A program made the position numbers and the translations under genes. This document shows, in pieces, positions 19,182 through 27,452 of a stretch of 64,000 nucleotides of DNA. The notes beneath the pieces were generated by a model. That model made no database searches. It saw only the letters and a program-made list of their open reading frames with translations, and was not told the DNA's origin. This DNA comes from Azospirillum brasilense (GTDB taxonomy: Bacteria > Pseudomonadota > Alphaproteobacteria > Azospirillales > Azospirillaceae), in contig NZ_VITH01000011.1 in the NCBI RefSeq assembly GCF_007827815.1, positions 62,001 to 126,000 on the forward strand, read 5' to 3'. Each line of letters opens with the position of its first letter. The first letter of the stretch is position 1.

Positions 19182-19763
19182 ATGCCTCTGCCAATGCCGC
19201 CTCCCGACCCTCCTCCAACGGGCGGCCCGCCAGCCAATGGCCCTTCGGCCAATGGTCCGGTGGACGAGCGGGCCATCGCCGCGCAGGTGCCGCGGCTGCG
19301 CCGCTACGCCGCAGCACTGGCCGGCAACCTGTCCGACGCCGACGACCTTGTGCAGGACTGTATCGAGAAGGCGCTGGCCAACCGGCACACGCTGCGGGAC
19401 GTCACCCGGCTTGGCGGCTGGCTGCTGTCGATCCTGCACAACCTGCACGTCTCCGGCCTGCGCTGGCGCCGCCGCCGCGGGCCGGAGGTGCCGGTGGAGG
19501 ACCTCGCCAACGATCTCGCGCTCAGCGCCGCCCCCGCCGACCGGGCCGAGGTGCGGGATTTCGTGCGGGCCTTCAACCAACTGTCGGAGGAGCACCGGGC
19601 CGTGCTTCTGCTGACCGGGCTGGAGGGGCTGTCCTACCGCGAGGCGGCGGAGGTGCTGGGGGTTCCGGTGGGAACCGTCATGTCGCGGCTGGCCCGCGCC
19701 CGGGAAAAGCTGCGCGTCCTGCTGGACGGCGGGACGGAGCAGGCGGTGAGGAGGATCAAGTGA
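19182..19763 (+). CDS. ECF-type RNA polymerase sigma factor
   Basis: The 193-residue protein has sigma region 2 (AGNLSDADDLVQDCIEKAL, then RLGGWLLSILHN) and region 4 (LSEEHRAVLLLTGLEGLSYR followed by the helix-turn-helix AEVLGVPVGTVMSRLARAR). The first 30 residues are Pro/Gly-rich and probably disordered. Its stop overlaps the start of the anti-sigma gene (TGATG), which implies translational coupling. A weak ECF-like promoter, GGAATA, 16 bases, CGTC (19117-19142), upstream may allow self-activation. Confidence 0.9.
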   Translation: MPLPMPPPDPPPTGGPPANGPSANGPVDERAIAAQVPRLRRYAAALAGNLSDADDLVQDCIEKALANRHTLRDVTRLGGWLLSILHNLHVSGLRWRRRRGPEVPVEDLANDLALSAAPADRAEVRDFVRAFNQLSEEHRAVLLLTGLEGLSYREAAEVLGVPVGTVMSRLARAREKLRVLLDGGTEQAVRRIK

Positions 19764-20554
19764 TGGACACCGAACCGGACGCCCCGGTGACCGAGGCCGA
19801 CCTGCACGCCTGGATGGATGGAGAACTGCCGGAGGACCGGCGCGGCGAGGTCGAGCGCCATCTGGCCGGCAATCCCGATCTGGCCCGCCGCTTCGAGCGC
19901 TACCGCGCCCAGCGGGCGATGCTTCAGGACACCTACGGCCCGCTGGTCGACCGTCCCTTGCCGGCGGCCCTGGTGCCGCCCTACGCCCGCACGGCCGGCC
20001 GGCCGGCGGCGCGCCCGCGGCGCTGGCTTCCGGCGCTGGCCGCCGCGGCGGTGCTGCTGGTCTTCGTGGCCGGCGGGGCGGGGGGCTGGTGGCTGCGCGG
20101 CTGGTCGGGCGGGACGGGCGGCAGTGGCGCGGCCTTCGTCGCCGACGCGGTGGCGGCGCATCGGGTTTTCGCGGTGGAGGTCCGCCACCCCGTGGAGGTT
20201 GGCGCCGACCAGGAGGCGCATCTCGTGGGCTGGCTGTCCAAGCGCCTGGGCAAGCCCCTGCAGGCGCCGCGGCTGGCCGCGAAGGGCTATGATCTGGTGG
20301 GTGGGCGGCTGCTCTCCGACGCGCGGGGGCCGGCGGCCCAACTCATGTACCAGGATGCGGCCGGTCGCCGCATCACCCTGTACATCCGTCCGGCCTCCGG
20401 CGCGCCGGACACGTCCTTCCGTTTTGCCCAGGACGGCAGCGTTCAGGCTTTCTACTGGCGGGACAACGGTTTGGCGTGGGCGGTAACGGGTGACCTCGAC
20501 CGAGTGACCCTTTCGGCCATAGCCGAGGAGGTGTACGGCGCGTTGAACTCATAA
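19763..20554 (+). CDS. Anti-sigma factor (membrane-anchored)
   Basis: The 263-residue protein has a cytoplasmic N-terminal anti-sigma region (LHAWMDGELPEDRRGEVERH), one transmembrane helix near residues 92-108 (LPALAAAAVLLVFVAGG) and a periplasmic domain. The Cys pair of the zinc-binding HxxxCxxC motif is missing (RHLAGNPDLARR), so it is not a redox-type ZAS anti-sigma. The ATG overlaps the sigma stop, with GAGGAT before it. A GTG one codon earlier is the other possible start. It should hold the sigma factor inactive until an envelope signal arrives. Confidence 0.85.
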   Translation: MDTEPDAPVTEADLHAWMDGELPEDRRGEVERHLAGNPDLARRFERYRAQRAMLQDTYGPLVDRPLPAALVPPYARTAGRPAARPRRWLPALAAAAVLLVFVAGGAGGWWLRGWSGGTGGSGAAFVADAVAAHRVFAVEVRHPVEVGADQEAHLVGWLSKRLGKPLQAPRLAAKGYDLVGGRLLSDARGPAAQLMYQDAAGRRITLYIRPASGAPDTSFRFAQDGSVQAFYWRDNGLAWAVTGDLDRVTLSAIAEEVYGALNS

Positions 20555-20565
20555 CACCCACAGAC

Positions 20566-20574
20566 TTATGCACA
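20566..20574 (+). promoter_or_regulatory. DnaA box upstream of gcrA
   Basis: TTATGCACA fits the DnaA consensus TTWTNCACA. It lies 156 bases before the gcrA start. In Caulobacter DnaA activates gcrA, so a box here makes biological sense. Confidence 0.5.
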
Positions 20575-20681
20575 GGAATGTTGCTCAAGCCCCCTATCCC
20601 TCTATCCGGCCATCTGGTAGCTTGGCCGGCGTTGGGCACAAAATATTGCGCCTTATGGAAAACGGCCGTCTGGTCGGAAGG

Positions 20682-20710
20682 TATAGTGGTTAACCAAGTC
20701 ACCGGTTACC
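20682..20710 (+). promoter_or_regulatory. Possible gcrA -10 element with TTAACC half-site
   Basis: A TATAGT -10-like hexamer at 20682 is followed by GGTTAACC (20688) and GGTTACC (20704). TTAACC resembles half of a CtrA site, and CtrA represses gcrA in Caulobacter. No matching -35 was found, so this is tentative. Confidence 0.35.
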
Positions 20711-20729
20711 GGACCACGGGAGACAGGGG

Positions 20730-21113
20730 ATGAGTTGGACGGACGAACGGGTTCAGCAGCTTAAGGACCTCTGGGCCCAGGGGCTGAGCGCGAGTGAAAT
20801 CGCGGACATCCTGGGCGACATCACCCGCAACGCGGTGATCGGGAAGGCGCACCGCCTCGGCTTGTCGGGACGCCCGTCGCCGATCAAGAAGAAGCCGACC
20901 CGCGGGGCGACGATCCTCGCCTTGACCGAGCGCATGTGCAAATGGCCGGTCGGCGATCCGAAGCACCAGGACTTCCATTTCTGCGGCAAGCCCTCGCTGC
21001 CCGGACTGCCGTACTGCGCCGAGCACGCGGCGGTGGCCTACCAGCCGGCGTCCTCCGGCAAGAAGCGCGACGAGGACCGCAACACCGGCGACCGCACCGT
21101 CGGCGCCGCTTAG
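20730..21113 (+). CDS. gcrA: Cell cycle regulator GcrA
   Basis: GcrA binds RNA polymerase with the housekeeping sigma factor and controls genes with methylated GANTC sites in alphaproteobacteria. The 127 residues open with the signature SWTDERVQQLKDLWAQG and the helix-turn-helix LSASEIADILGDITRNAVIGKAHRLGL. A C-terminal Cys-rich module follows (CKWPVGDP, FCGKPSLPGLPYCAEHA). Normal length is somewhat greater (about 170), so the linker is short here. GGGAGACAGGGG precedes the ATG. Confidence 0.93.
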   Translation: MSWTDERVQQLKDLWAQGLSASEIADILGDITRNAVIGKAHRLGLSGRPSPIKKKPTRGATILALTERMCKWPVGDPKHQDFHFCGKPSLPGLPYCAEHAAVAYQPASSGKKRDEDRNTGDRTVGAA

Positions 21114-21229
21114 ACTCTGTCGGATTTCTCCGCCGGATCCCTCCGCCGGATTTCCGGATTTCGGGCGCTCTTCACGCGGGCGCCCGCCCGACGCGGTGAC
21201 CGGATCGGCAGCCGTAAGAGGAGCGCCGG

Positions 21230-21838
21230 TCAGATCGGCGCCGAAGTGATCGCCCACCAGCTTCCGGCGATCAGCATTGCCGACACGCCTGCCGCGGCCA
21301 CGCCCAGACCGAGACCGGCGGCGACCGCCAGACCGTCCTTCACAATCAGCCCCAGCGCGATCACCAGCACCGCCAGACCGGGCAGGGTGTTGCCGAACGG
21401 GATGGGCAGGGCGATCAGAATTCCCATCACCAGCACGAAGAGGCCCAAGGGACGCTGCACCCCCTGATGGGTCAGCGATGGCCAGCGCGTGCGCAGCCGG
21501 GCCTCCAACCGCTCGATCAGCGGCGTTCCCTTCTCCACGATCTTTTCAAGCGTGCCGCGCGCGACGCGGCGGCGACCAAGCCAGCCCGGCACCTCCAGCC
21601 GGTCGCGGCCGACGATCATCTGGACCGCCACCAGCGCCAGCACCGTGCCGAAAATCAGTCCCGCCGGCAGCCCCGGCGTTGGAACCACGGCGGGGATCGC
21701 CAGCGCCAGCAGCAGGAAGCCCGGCGCACGATCGCCGAGATGGCCCAGCACCTCGCCCAATGATGGCTTGTCGCCGGTCATGCGCCCGTGCAGCCGTTTG
21801 AGCAGCGCGGACGCCCGAGCCGGGTCCTTCATGTCCAT
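21230..21838 (-). CDS. exoD: ExoD-family exopolysaccharide synthesis protein
   Basis: The 202 residues have the ExoD pattern. LGEVLGHLGDRAPGFLLLAL is followed by membrane helices rich in Pro and Gly (PTPGLPAGLIFGTVLALVAV), then RPLGLFVLVMGILIALPIPF and a C-terminal membrane hairpin. ExoD affects exopolysaccharide production and nodule invasion in rhizobia; its reaction is unknown. The start MDMKDPARAS was chosen for its fit to the family. Confidence 0.82.
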   Translation of the reverse strand: MDMKDPARASALLKRLHGRMTGDKPSLGEVLGHLGDRAPGFLLLALAIPAVVPTPGLPAGLIFGTVLALVAVQMIVGRDRLEVPGWLGRRRVARGTLEKIVEKGTPLIERLEARLRTRWPSLTHQGVQRPLGLFVLVMGILIALPIPFGNTLPGLAVLVIALGLIVKDGLAVAAGLGLGVAAAGVSAMLIAGSWWAITSAPI

Positions 21839-21930
21839 GTCCTGTTCCAAATCCCTGTTCCATGGTTGCCGCGTGGATGTGGTGGCGCGGCGGCTCACCG
21901 GAAAGGGGGGGCGCAGGGCACGGGCGGGAG

Positions 21931-22311
21931 TCAGTACTCCTCGACCTCGTGCTTCAACTGCACGAGGCGGCCGCTCAGCAGCGACAGCATGAGCTGCACC
22001 ACCATCTCGTGCACGATCAGCGTGTGCGTGTTGCCGCTGTCCTGCATGTGCTGGCGCAGCGCCTCGCGCACCGCCGGAACGCCGGTCACGTCGATCAGCA
22101 CGTCCACCGCCGCGCCGAGCCGGGCGAGGTCCATGAAATCGGTCGTGGTGGCGACGCCGCGGTCGCGTGCGAGCCGCATGCCGGGCGCCTCGGCGTCGAG
22201 GTCGGCGACGCCGAGAATCTCGACGAAGGGAGCGTCCAGAAGCCGCGTCAGCAGCGGCGTTCCGGTTTCGCCGGCGCCGATCACGGCGATGCGGAAGATG
22301 TCCTTGGCCAT
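21931..22311 (-). CDS. Stand-alone NAD-binding domain protein
   Basis: The 126-residue protein is only a Rossmann domain (RIAVIGAGETGTPLLTRLLD, acidic strand end GVADLDAE, and DVLIDVTGVPAV), like the N-terminal half of homoserine or Gfo/Idh-type dehydrogenases. No substrate domain follows; the last 30 residues form a helix ending in an acidic tail (HEVEEY). It could be a ligand sensor or a decayed enzyme, though the frame is intact. The exoD gene lies downstream on the same strand. Confidence 0.6.
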   Translation of the reverse strand: MAKDIFRIAVIGAGETGTPLLTRLLDAPFVEILGVADLDAEAPGMRLARDRGVATTTDFMDLARLGAAVDVLIDVTGVPAVREALRQHMQDSGNTHTLIVHEMVVQLMLSLLSGRLVQLKHEVEEY

Positions 22312-22370
22312 GGGAAAGTCTCGAATTCCGGTTCGTCAGGTCCGCGCCGGCATCGTGCCGCGCGGGCAAG

Positions 22371-22398
22371 AAAAAAGCGGGGAGCCGAAACTCCCCGC
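22371..22398 (-). terminator. Terminator of the NADP isocitrate dehydrogenase gene
   Basis: On the minus strand GCGGGGAG pairs perfectly with CTCCCCGC around a six-base loop and is followed by TTTTTT, 70 bases after the icd stop. Confidence 0.92.
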
Positions 22399-22467
22399 CA
22401 CAACCTTACCTCGACCCGGCGTCCCGTTTGACCGGGACGCGTCGTCGCACCTGACGCGGAATGCGCG

Positions 22468-23691
22468 TTACGCCGAGGCGGCCATCTTCTTCTGCAGGTT
22501 CTCGTCGAGCTTGTCGAGGAACTGCTTGGTGGTCAGCCAGGGCTGATCCGGACCGATGAGGATCGCGAGATCCTTGGTCATGAAGCCCGACTCGACGGTC
22601 TCGACGCAGACGCGCTCCAGCGTCTCGGCGAACTTCACCACGTCCGGCGTGTTGTCGAACTTGCCGCGGTAGGCGAGGCCCTGCGTCCAGGCGTAGATCG
22701 AGGCGATCGGGTTGGTGGAGGTCTCCTTGCCCTTCTGGTGCTCGCGGTAGTGGCGGGTCACCGTGCCGTGGGCGGCCTCCGCCTCGACGGTCTTGCCGTC
22801 CGGCGTGATCAGCACCGAGGTCATCAGGCCCAGCGAGCCGAAGCCCTGCGCCACGATGTCCGACTGCACGTCGCCGTCGTAGTTCTTGCAGGCCCACACG
22901 AAGCCGCCTTCCCACTTCAGGGCCGAGGCGACCATGTCGTCAATCAGGCGGTGCTCGTAGACGAGGCCCTTGGCCTTGAACTGGGCGGCGTAATGCTCGT
23001 CGAACACCTTCTGGAAGATGTCCTTGAAGCGCCCGTCATAGGCCTTGAGGATCGTGTTCTTGGTCGACAGGTAGACCGGGTAGCCGCGCTCCAGGCCGTA
23101 CATGAAGCTGGAGTGGGCGAAGCCCTCGATCGACTCGTCCAGGTTGTACATGCCCATGGCGACGCCGGAGGCGGGGAAGTCGTACACCTCGTGCTCGATC
23201 GGCTCGCCGCCGCCTTCCGGCACCCACCGGATGCTCAGCTTGCCCTTGCCGGGGACGACGAAGTCGGTGGCCTTGTACTGGTCGCCGAAGGCGTGGCGGC
23301 CGATGATGATCGGCTTGGTCCAGCCCGGAACGTAGCGCGGAACGTTGGAGCAGACGATCGGCTCGCGGAAGACGGTGCCGCCCAGGATGTTGCGGATCGT
23401 GCCGTTCGGCGACTTCCACATCTTCTTGAGATTGAACTCCGTCACCCGCGCCTCGTCCGGGGTGATGGTCGCGCACTTGACGCCGACGCCGTACTGCTTG
23501 ATCGCGTTGGCCGATTCGACCGTCACCCGGTCGTCCGTCTTGTCGCGGTTCTCGACGCTGAGATCGTAGTATTTCAGGTCGATGTCGAGGTACGGCAGGA
23601 TCAGCTTGTCCTTGATGAACTGCCAGATGATGCGCGTCATCTCGTCGCCGTCGAGTTCGACGACCGGATTGGCTACCTTGATCTTCGTCAT
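22468..23691 (-). CDS. icd: NADP-dependent isocitrate dehydrogenase
   Basis: This 407-residue enzyme is the homodimeric eukaryote-like NADP-IDH found in many alphaproteobacteria. It makes 2-oxoglutarate and NADPH in the TCA cycle. Signatures include VVELDGDEMTRIIWQFIKDK at the N terminus, the substrate loop KSPNGTIRNILGGTVFREPI, CKNYDGDVQSDIVAQGFGSL, and EAAHGTVTRHYREHQKG near the coenzyme site. The start MTKIKVANPVVEL is standard. TATATAA on the minus strand at about 23822-23828 could be its -10 element. It has its own terminator. Confidence 0.97.
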   Translation of the reverse strand: MTKIKVANPVVELDGDEMTRIIWQFIKDKLILPYLDIDLKYYDLSVENRDKTDDRVTVESANAIKQYGVGVKCATITPDEARVTEFNLKKMWKSPNGTIRNILGGTVFREPIVCSNVPRYVPGWTKPIIIGRHAFGDQYKATDFVVPGKGKLSIRWVPEGGGEPIEHEVYDFPASGVAMGMYNLDESIEGFAHSSFMYGLERGYPVYLSTKNTILKAYDGRFKDIFQKVFDEHYAAQFKAKGLVYEHRLIDDMVASALKWEGGFVWACKNYDGDVQSDIVAQGFGSLGLMTSVLITPDGKTVEAEAAHGTVTRHYREHQKGKETSTNPIASIYAWTQGLAYRGKFDNTPDVVKFAETLERVCVETVESGFMTKDLAILIGPDQPWLTTKQFLDKLDENLQKKMAASA

Positions 23692-23931
23692 GGGTGCGAG
23701 TTCTCCCCGAACGGGTAGGGGTTGTCTTATGCTTGGACGCCGGGCGCGCTGTGCGAGGGCACGGGCCGGGACCTCCATCCGAAGACGGGCCCCGGTTCCC
23801 CGGACGGAAACGGATGGCGGTTATATAGCACCGGGGCACCGCCGAAAGAAAGGACCGCGGGGCACCAAAACAGACGATATCGCGCTGAAAACGGCGCGAT
23901 TTGCGCGATCTGGTCCTACCACTTGGTCTTT

Positions 23932-24516
23932 TCAGAGCTTTTGTGTGGGAATCTTCAGCGCGGGCTCCGGTTCATAGGCCAGCGCGGAAAACACGTCGTC
24001 CACGTCATCGACGACGGTGTACAGCGCGCGGTGCGCCGGCTGGGTGAAACCCTGCGCCACCGTATGGTCGATCAGGCCGAGCAAGGGGCGCCAGTAGCCG
24101 TCCACATCGGCGATCACCACCGGCTTGTCATGCAGACCCAGCTGCTTCCAGGTCAGAATCTCGAACGCCTCGTCGAGCGTGCCGAGACCACCCGGCAGCA
24201 CCACGAAGGCGTCGGCGCGGTCCACCATCATCCGCTTGCGGGTGTGCATGCTGTCGACGACGTGCAGTTCGGTCAGGCCGGTGTGCTCGATCTCGGCGGA
24301 CTGGATGTGCTCCGGTATGATGCCGATGACCTGCCCCCCGGCGGCCAGCGCCGCGTCGGCGGCGATTCCCATAAGCCCGACGCGCCCGCCGCCGTAGATG
24401 AGCTGGATGCCCCGCCGGGCGAGTCCGTCGCCCAACATATGGGCGGCCTCCTTGTGGACAGCGGCGACGCGGCTGGATGAGCCGCAATAGACGCAGACGG
24501 AATTCGGGGCTTTCAT
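23932..24516 (-). CDS. LOG-family cytokinin riboside 5'-monophosphate phosphoribohydrolase
   Basis: LOG enzymes release free cytokinin bases from their nucleotides. The 194 residues contain the diagnostic PGGLGTLDE at 108-116 and the RKR segment at 93-95, with the N-terminal CVYCGSSSR and IYGGGRVGLMG. In a plant-associated bacterium this could feed cytokinin production, but LOG homologues also cleave AMP and may have housekeeping roles. AAGGGTGAG precedes the ATG. Confidence 0.88.
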   Translation of the reverse strand: MKAPNSVCVYCGSSSRVAAVHKEAAHMLGDGLARRGIQLIYGGGRVGLMGIAADAALAAGGQVIGIIPEHIQSAEIEHTGLTELHVVDSMHTRKRMMVDRADAFVVLPGGLGTLDEAFEILTWKQLGLHDKPVVIADVDGYWRPLLGLIDHTVAQGFTQPAHRALYTVVDDVDDVFSALAYEPEPALKIPTQKL

Positions 24517-24658
24517 CGCTCACCCTTTCTCGCCGAATGGGTACACGTTCCGGTGACTGTTCCGGCGCGCCCGGCGGGGTCACCTAAAGCAAGGGAATAG
24601 CAAAGCCGGGGCGGCGTCTACCCGGACATCGGACTTCAGCCCATCGGGAGGGAATATT

Positions 24659-24895
24659 ATGGATTCGCGCGTCGTCAATGCCCTGGCCGCCATTTCGGTG
24701 GCCACGTTCCTGTTCCTCGGCTTTGGCGGGGGCTTCGGCGGCGGGATCGGCTTTCTGACCGGCGGGGGCAAGGCGAACGCTGGCGGCGCCACGGCGGCTC
24801 GCGCCACGGAGACCAGCGTCTCCGCGGCCGATCTGTCCTCGGGCGACCTGTCCTCCGGCCGCCATTCCGAGACGGTCGCCAAGCTGGACAAGTGA
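24659..24895 (+). CDS. Small membrane-anchored protein of unknown function
   Basis: The 78-residue protein follows a strong GGGAGGGAA ribosome site. Residues 7-35 form one hydrophobic, Gly-rich helix (LAAISVATFLFLGFGGGFGG); the rest is hydrophilic and ends DLSSGRHSETVAKLDK. No family is recognised. It stands alone between LOG and the LysM gene. Confidence 0.6.
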   Translation: MDSRVVNALAAISVATFLFLGFGGGFGGGIGFLTGGGKANAGGATAARATETSVSAADLSSGDLSSGRHSETVAKLDK

Positions 24896-25064
24896 GCCCG
24901 CCGACGCGGGCGGTGGGACCGTGCCGCCCGGCGGCGCGAAGGCGGTGGGCCGGTCCCGATGCGGCTATGCGTCTGCTCCATCGGCGGTGTTCAGTTCCGC
25001 CGCCGCAATCTGCTATCCTGTCGCAAGCCGGCGTGTCCGCCGGCAATGATGCGGCGGTGCTCCG

Positions 25065-26144
25065 GTGAAGCAAGCTCTCCTGTTCGGCGGTGCGGCGACG
25101 GTCGCTGCGGCCGCCGTTGTCGCGTATCTGGCCTTCGATCCGGCGTCCGCGCCGGGCACCCGCGCCGGCACGGCCGGGTCCGGAACAACCGTCGCGCTGG
25201 GCAGCGTGACCCCGGCCAAGCCGCCGGCCAGCGCGCCCGCCCCGGCGAAAGCCGCGGAGGAGCCCGCCGGTCCGCGCTTCGACATCGTGCGCGTCGCCCC
25301 GGACGGCGCCACCGTGATGGCCGGGCGCGCCACGCCGGGCTCGTCGGTGACCGTCCATGACGGGGAGCGCGCGCTGGGCTCCGTCAACGCCGACGCGCGC
25401 GGCGAATGGGTCCTTCTTCCCGACCAGCCCCTGGCTCCCGGAGCCCGCGAACTGAGCCTGTCGGAAAAGGCGACGCCCGCCGCCGAACCGACCCCGTCGG
25501 AGCGCGTCGTGGTCGTCGTGGTGCCCGACCCGCCGCCCGCCACCGGCGGGGCCTCTTCGGACGCGCCAACCGGTCCGCTGGCCGTCGCCATGCCGCGCGG
25601 CGGGCTGGGCGACGGGCAGGGGGGCAGCACCGTCCTCCAGGCGCCCAAGGGGCCGGCCGCGCCGGCGACCCGCGGCGTGGCGGCCCCGCCGCCGCCGGGG
25701 GGCGTGTCTCTGGAAAGCATGGATTACGACGCCGCCGGGCAGGTCGCCATGGGCGGCCGGGCGCAGCCGGGCAGCGCCGTGCAGCTCTATCTCGACAATC
25801 TGCTGGTCGGGAGCGCCCACACCGACCCGAACGGTCAATGGCGGCTGCGCCCGGAGCGTGCCGTGGCGCCGGGCGTCTACACGCTGCGCGCCGATCAGGT
25901 CACCGACTCGGGCAAGGTCACCGCCCGCGTCGAGCTGCCGGTGCAGGTGTCGGAGGTTCCGGCCAACCTGCCGGACGGCCGGTCGATGGTCGTCCAGCCC
26001 GGCAACAGCCTGTGGCGGATCGCCCGCTCCACCTACGGGCGCGGCGTGCAGTACACGATGATCTACGAGGCCAACCGCGGCCAGATCCGCGACCCGGACC
26101 TGATCTACCCCGGCCAGATCTTCGCGCTGCCGGTCTCGAACTGA
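25065..26144 (+). CDS. Ig-like/LysM envelope protein
   Basis: The 359-residue protein has an N-terminal membrane segment (LLFGGAATVAAAAVVAYLAF), a Pro/Ala linker and two homologous Ig-like repeats. The repeats are GRATPGSSVTVHDGERALGS...GEWVLLPDQPLAPG and GRAQPGSAVQLYLDNLLVGS...GQWRLRPERAVAPG. A C-terminal LysM follows (VQPGNSLWRIARSTYGRG and IYPGQIFALP). LysM binds peptidoglycan, so it is probably a periplasmic wall-linked protein. The GTG start is the only one that keeps the anchor at the N terminus. Confidence 0.78.
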   Translation: MKQALLFGGAATVAAAAVVAYLAFDPASAPGTRAGTAGSGTTVALGSVTPAKPPASAPAPAKAAEEPAGPRFDIVRVAPDGATVMAGRATPGSSVTVHDGERALGSVNADARGEWVLLPDQPLAPGARELSLSEKATPAAEPTPSERVVVVVVPDPPPATGGASSDAPTGPLAVAMPRGGLGDGQGGSTVLQAPKGPAAPATRGVAAPPPPGGVSLESMDYDAAGQVAMGGRAQPGSAVQLYLDNLLVGSAHTDPNGQWRLRPERAVAPGVYTLRADQVTDSGKVTARVELPVQVSEVPANLPDGRSMVVQPGNSLWRIARSTYGRGVQYTMIYEANRGQIRDPDLIYPGQIFALPVSN

Positions 26145-26161
26145 GCGTTTTCGATCCGGGC

Positions 26162-26626
26162 TTACAGATAGGGAGCAAGCAGGCGCAGGAAGGGGCGCGC
26201 CTGCTGGAGCGCGACCACCGTCTGGTGGATGAGATCCTCCGGCGTTGCCTGCCCCTCGAACTCGGCTTCGGAGAACAGCAGGATCTTTTGGCCTTCCTGG
26301 ATGAGGAAGCGGGTGCCCCGACGGTCCTGGATGCCGCGCAGGATCGCCAGGAGCTGGCGCCGCCGCTCCGGCGACTGGGCGGTGTAAGGGATGTGGCCGA
26401 TCTCCGCCCACACCTGCGACCGCGACGTTTCCCCGTCGAAGCCGACAGCGATGCTGAAGGGCAGCCCGTCGGCCATGAAGTGCAGCCGCGCCGGGCGCGG
26501 CGGCTGGGCGATGCCCAGCACGCCCTCGGGAGTCATCACGAAGGTGTCGGGGCTGAAGGGCAGGGCGGTCTGCGAGACCTGCGCGAGCGACGGCATGGCC
26601 TGAAGGCGGGCGGCGGGAACGGACAC
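26162..26626 (-). CDS. Hypothetical protein
   Basis: The 154-residue frame starts at GTG, with an internal ATG at codon 11 as alternative. It has no signal peptide or membrane helix. The alternating strands (LHFMADGLPFSIAVGF, FLIQEGQKILLFSE) and final helix (LIHQTVVALQQARPFLRLL) recall YbjN or secretion-chaperone folds, but no motif settles this. It converges on the LysM gene, with 17 bases between. Confidence 0.55.
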   Translation of the reverse strand: MSVPAARLQAMPSLAQVSQTALPFSPDTFVMTPEGVLGIAQPPRPARLHFMADGLPFSIAVGFDGETSRSQVWAEIGHIPYTAQSPERRRQLLAILRGIQDRRGTRFLIQEGQKILLFSEAEFEGQATPEDLIHQTVVALQQARPFLRLLAPYL

Positions 26627-26753
26627 GGGGGCTCGCTCATTCCTGTGGTGTCGGTGGCGTCACTCTGCTCCTTCCCTGCTAAAATTCTGTAAAGGGCGGG
26701 GGATGCTGTCTAGAATGCGCCGCTCCAACGATCCGAGGCTGAAGTAACCGGCG

Positions 26754-27452
26754 ATGTCCGCCCTCAACACCGTAGTCGTTCCGATCCACCGCGCCGGCTG
26801 GCCGTTCATCGCCGCCTTCGCCGTGGTCTCCCTGATCCTCGGGCTTGCCGTGGCGAAACCGCTGGGCTGGCTGGGTCTCGTCCTCACCCTGTGGTGCGTG
26901 TATTTCTTCCGTGATCCCGATCGCGTGACGCCGACGCGGCCCGGCCTGCTGGTCAGCCCCGCCGATGGGCGCGTGACCATGATCGTTCCCGCGGTTCCGC
27001 CGCCGGAACTGGGCATGGGCGACACGCCGCTGACCCGCGTGAGCATCTTCCTCAACGTCTTCAACGTGCACGTCAACCGCGTGCCGGCGGACGGCACGGT
27101 GGTCGCGGCGGAGTATCACAAGGGCACCTTCGTGAACGCCGCGCTGGACAAGGCCAGCGAGGAGAACGAGCGCGCCGCCTTCCGCCACCGTCTTCCCGAC
27201 GGGCGTGAGATTGCCTATGTGCAGATCGCCGGCCTCGTCGCCCGCCGCATCCTCTACTGGGTGAAGGCCGGCCAGGAGGTCAAGGCGGGCGAGCGGTTCG
27301 GCCTGATCCGATTCGGCAGCCGCACCGACGTCTATCTGCCGGACGGCGTCGTCCCGCTGGTCTGCGTCGGGCAGACGGCGATCGGCGGCGAGACCGTGCT
27401 GGCCGACCTGACCGCCACCGAACCGCAACGGCAGGGGGATGTCCGCCGATGA
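26754..27452 (+). CDS. psd: Phosphatidylserine decarboxylase (small proenzyme type)
   Basis: Psd makes phosphatidylethanolamine, the main membrane lipid. The 232-residue proenzyme has an N-terminal membrane anchor (FIAAFAVVSLILGLAVA), FFRDPDR, SPADGRV, and VFNVHVNRVPADG. The self-cleavage site is in IRFGSRTDV, where S189 becomes the pyruvoyl group. Its last bases overlap the pssA start (ATGA), so the last two steps of PE synthesis are translationally coupled. Confidence 0.95.
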   Translation: MSALNTVVVPIHRAGWPFIAAFAVVSLILGLAVAKPLGWLGLVLTLWCVYFFRDPDRVTPTRPGLLVSPADGRVTMIVPAVPPPELGMGDTPLTRVSIFLNVFNVHVNRVPADGTVVAAEYHKGTFVNAALDKASEENERAAFRHRLPDGREIAYVQIAGLVARRILYWVKAGQEVKAGERFGLIRFGSRTDVYLPDGVVPLVCVGQTAIGGETVLADLTATEPQRQGDVRR

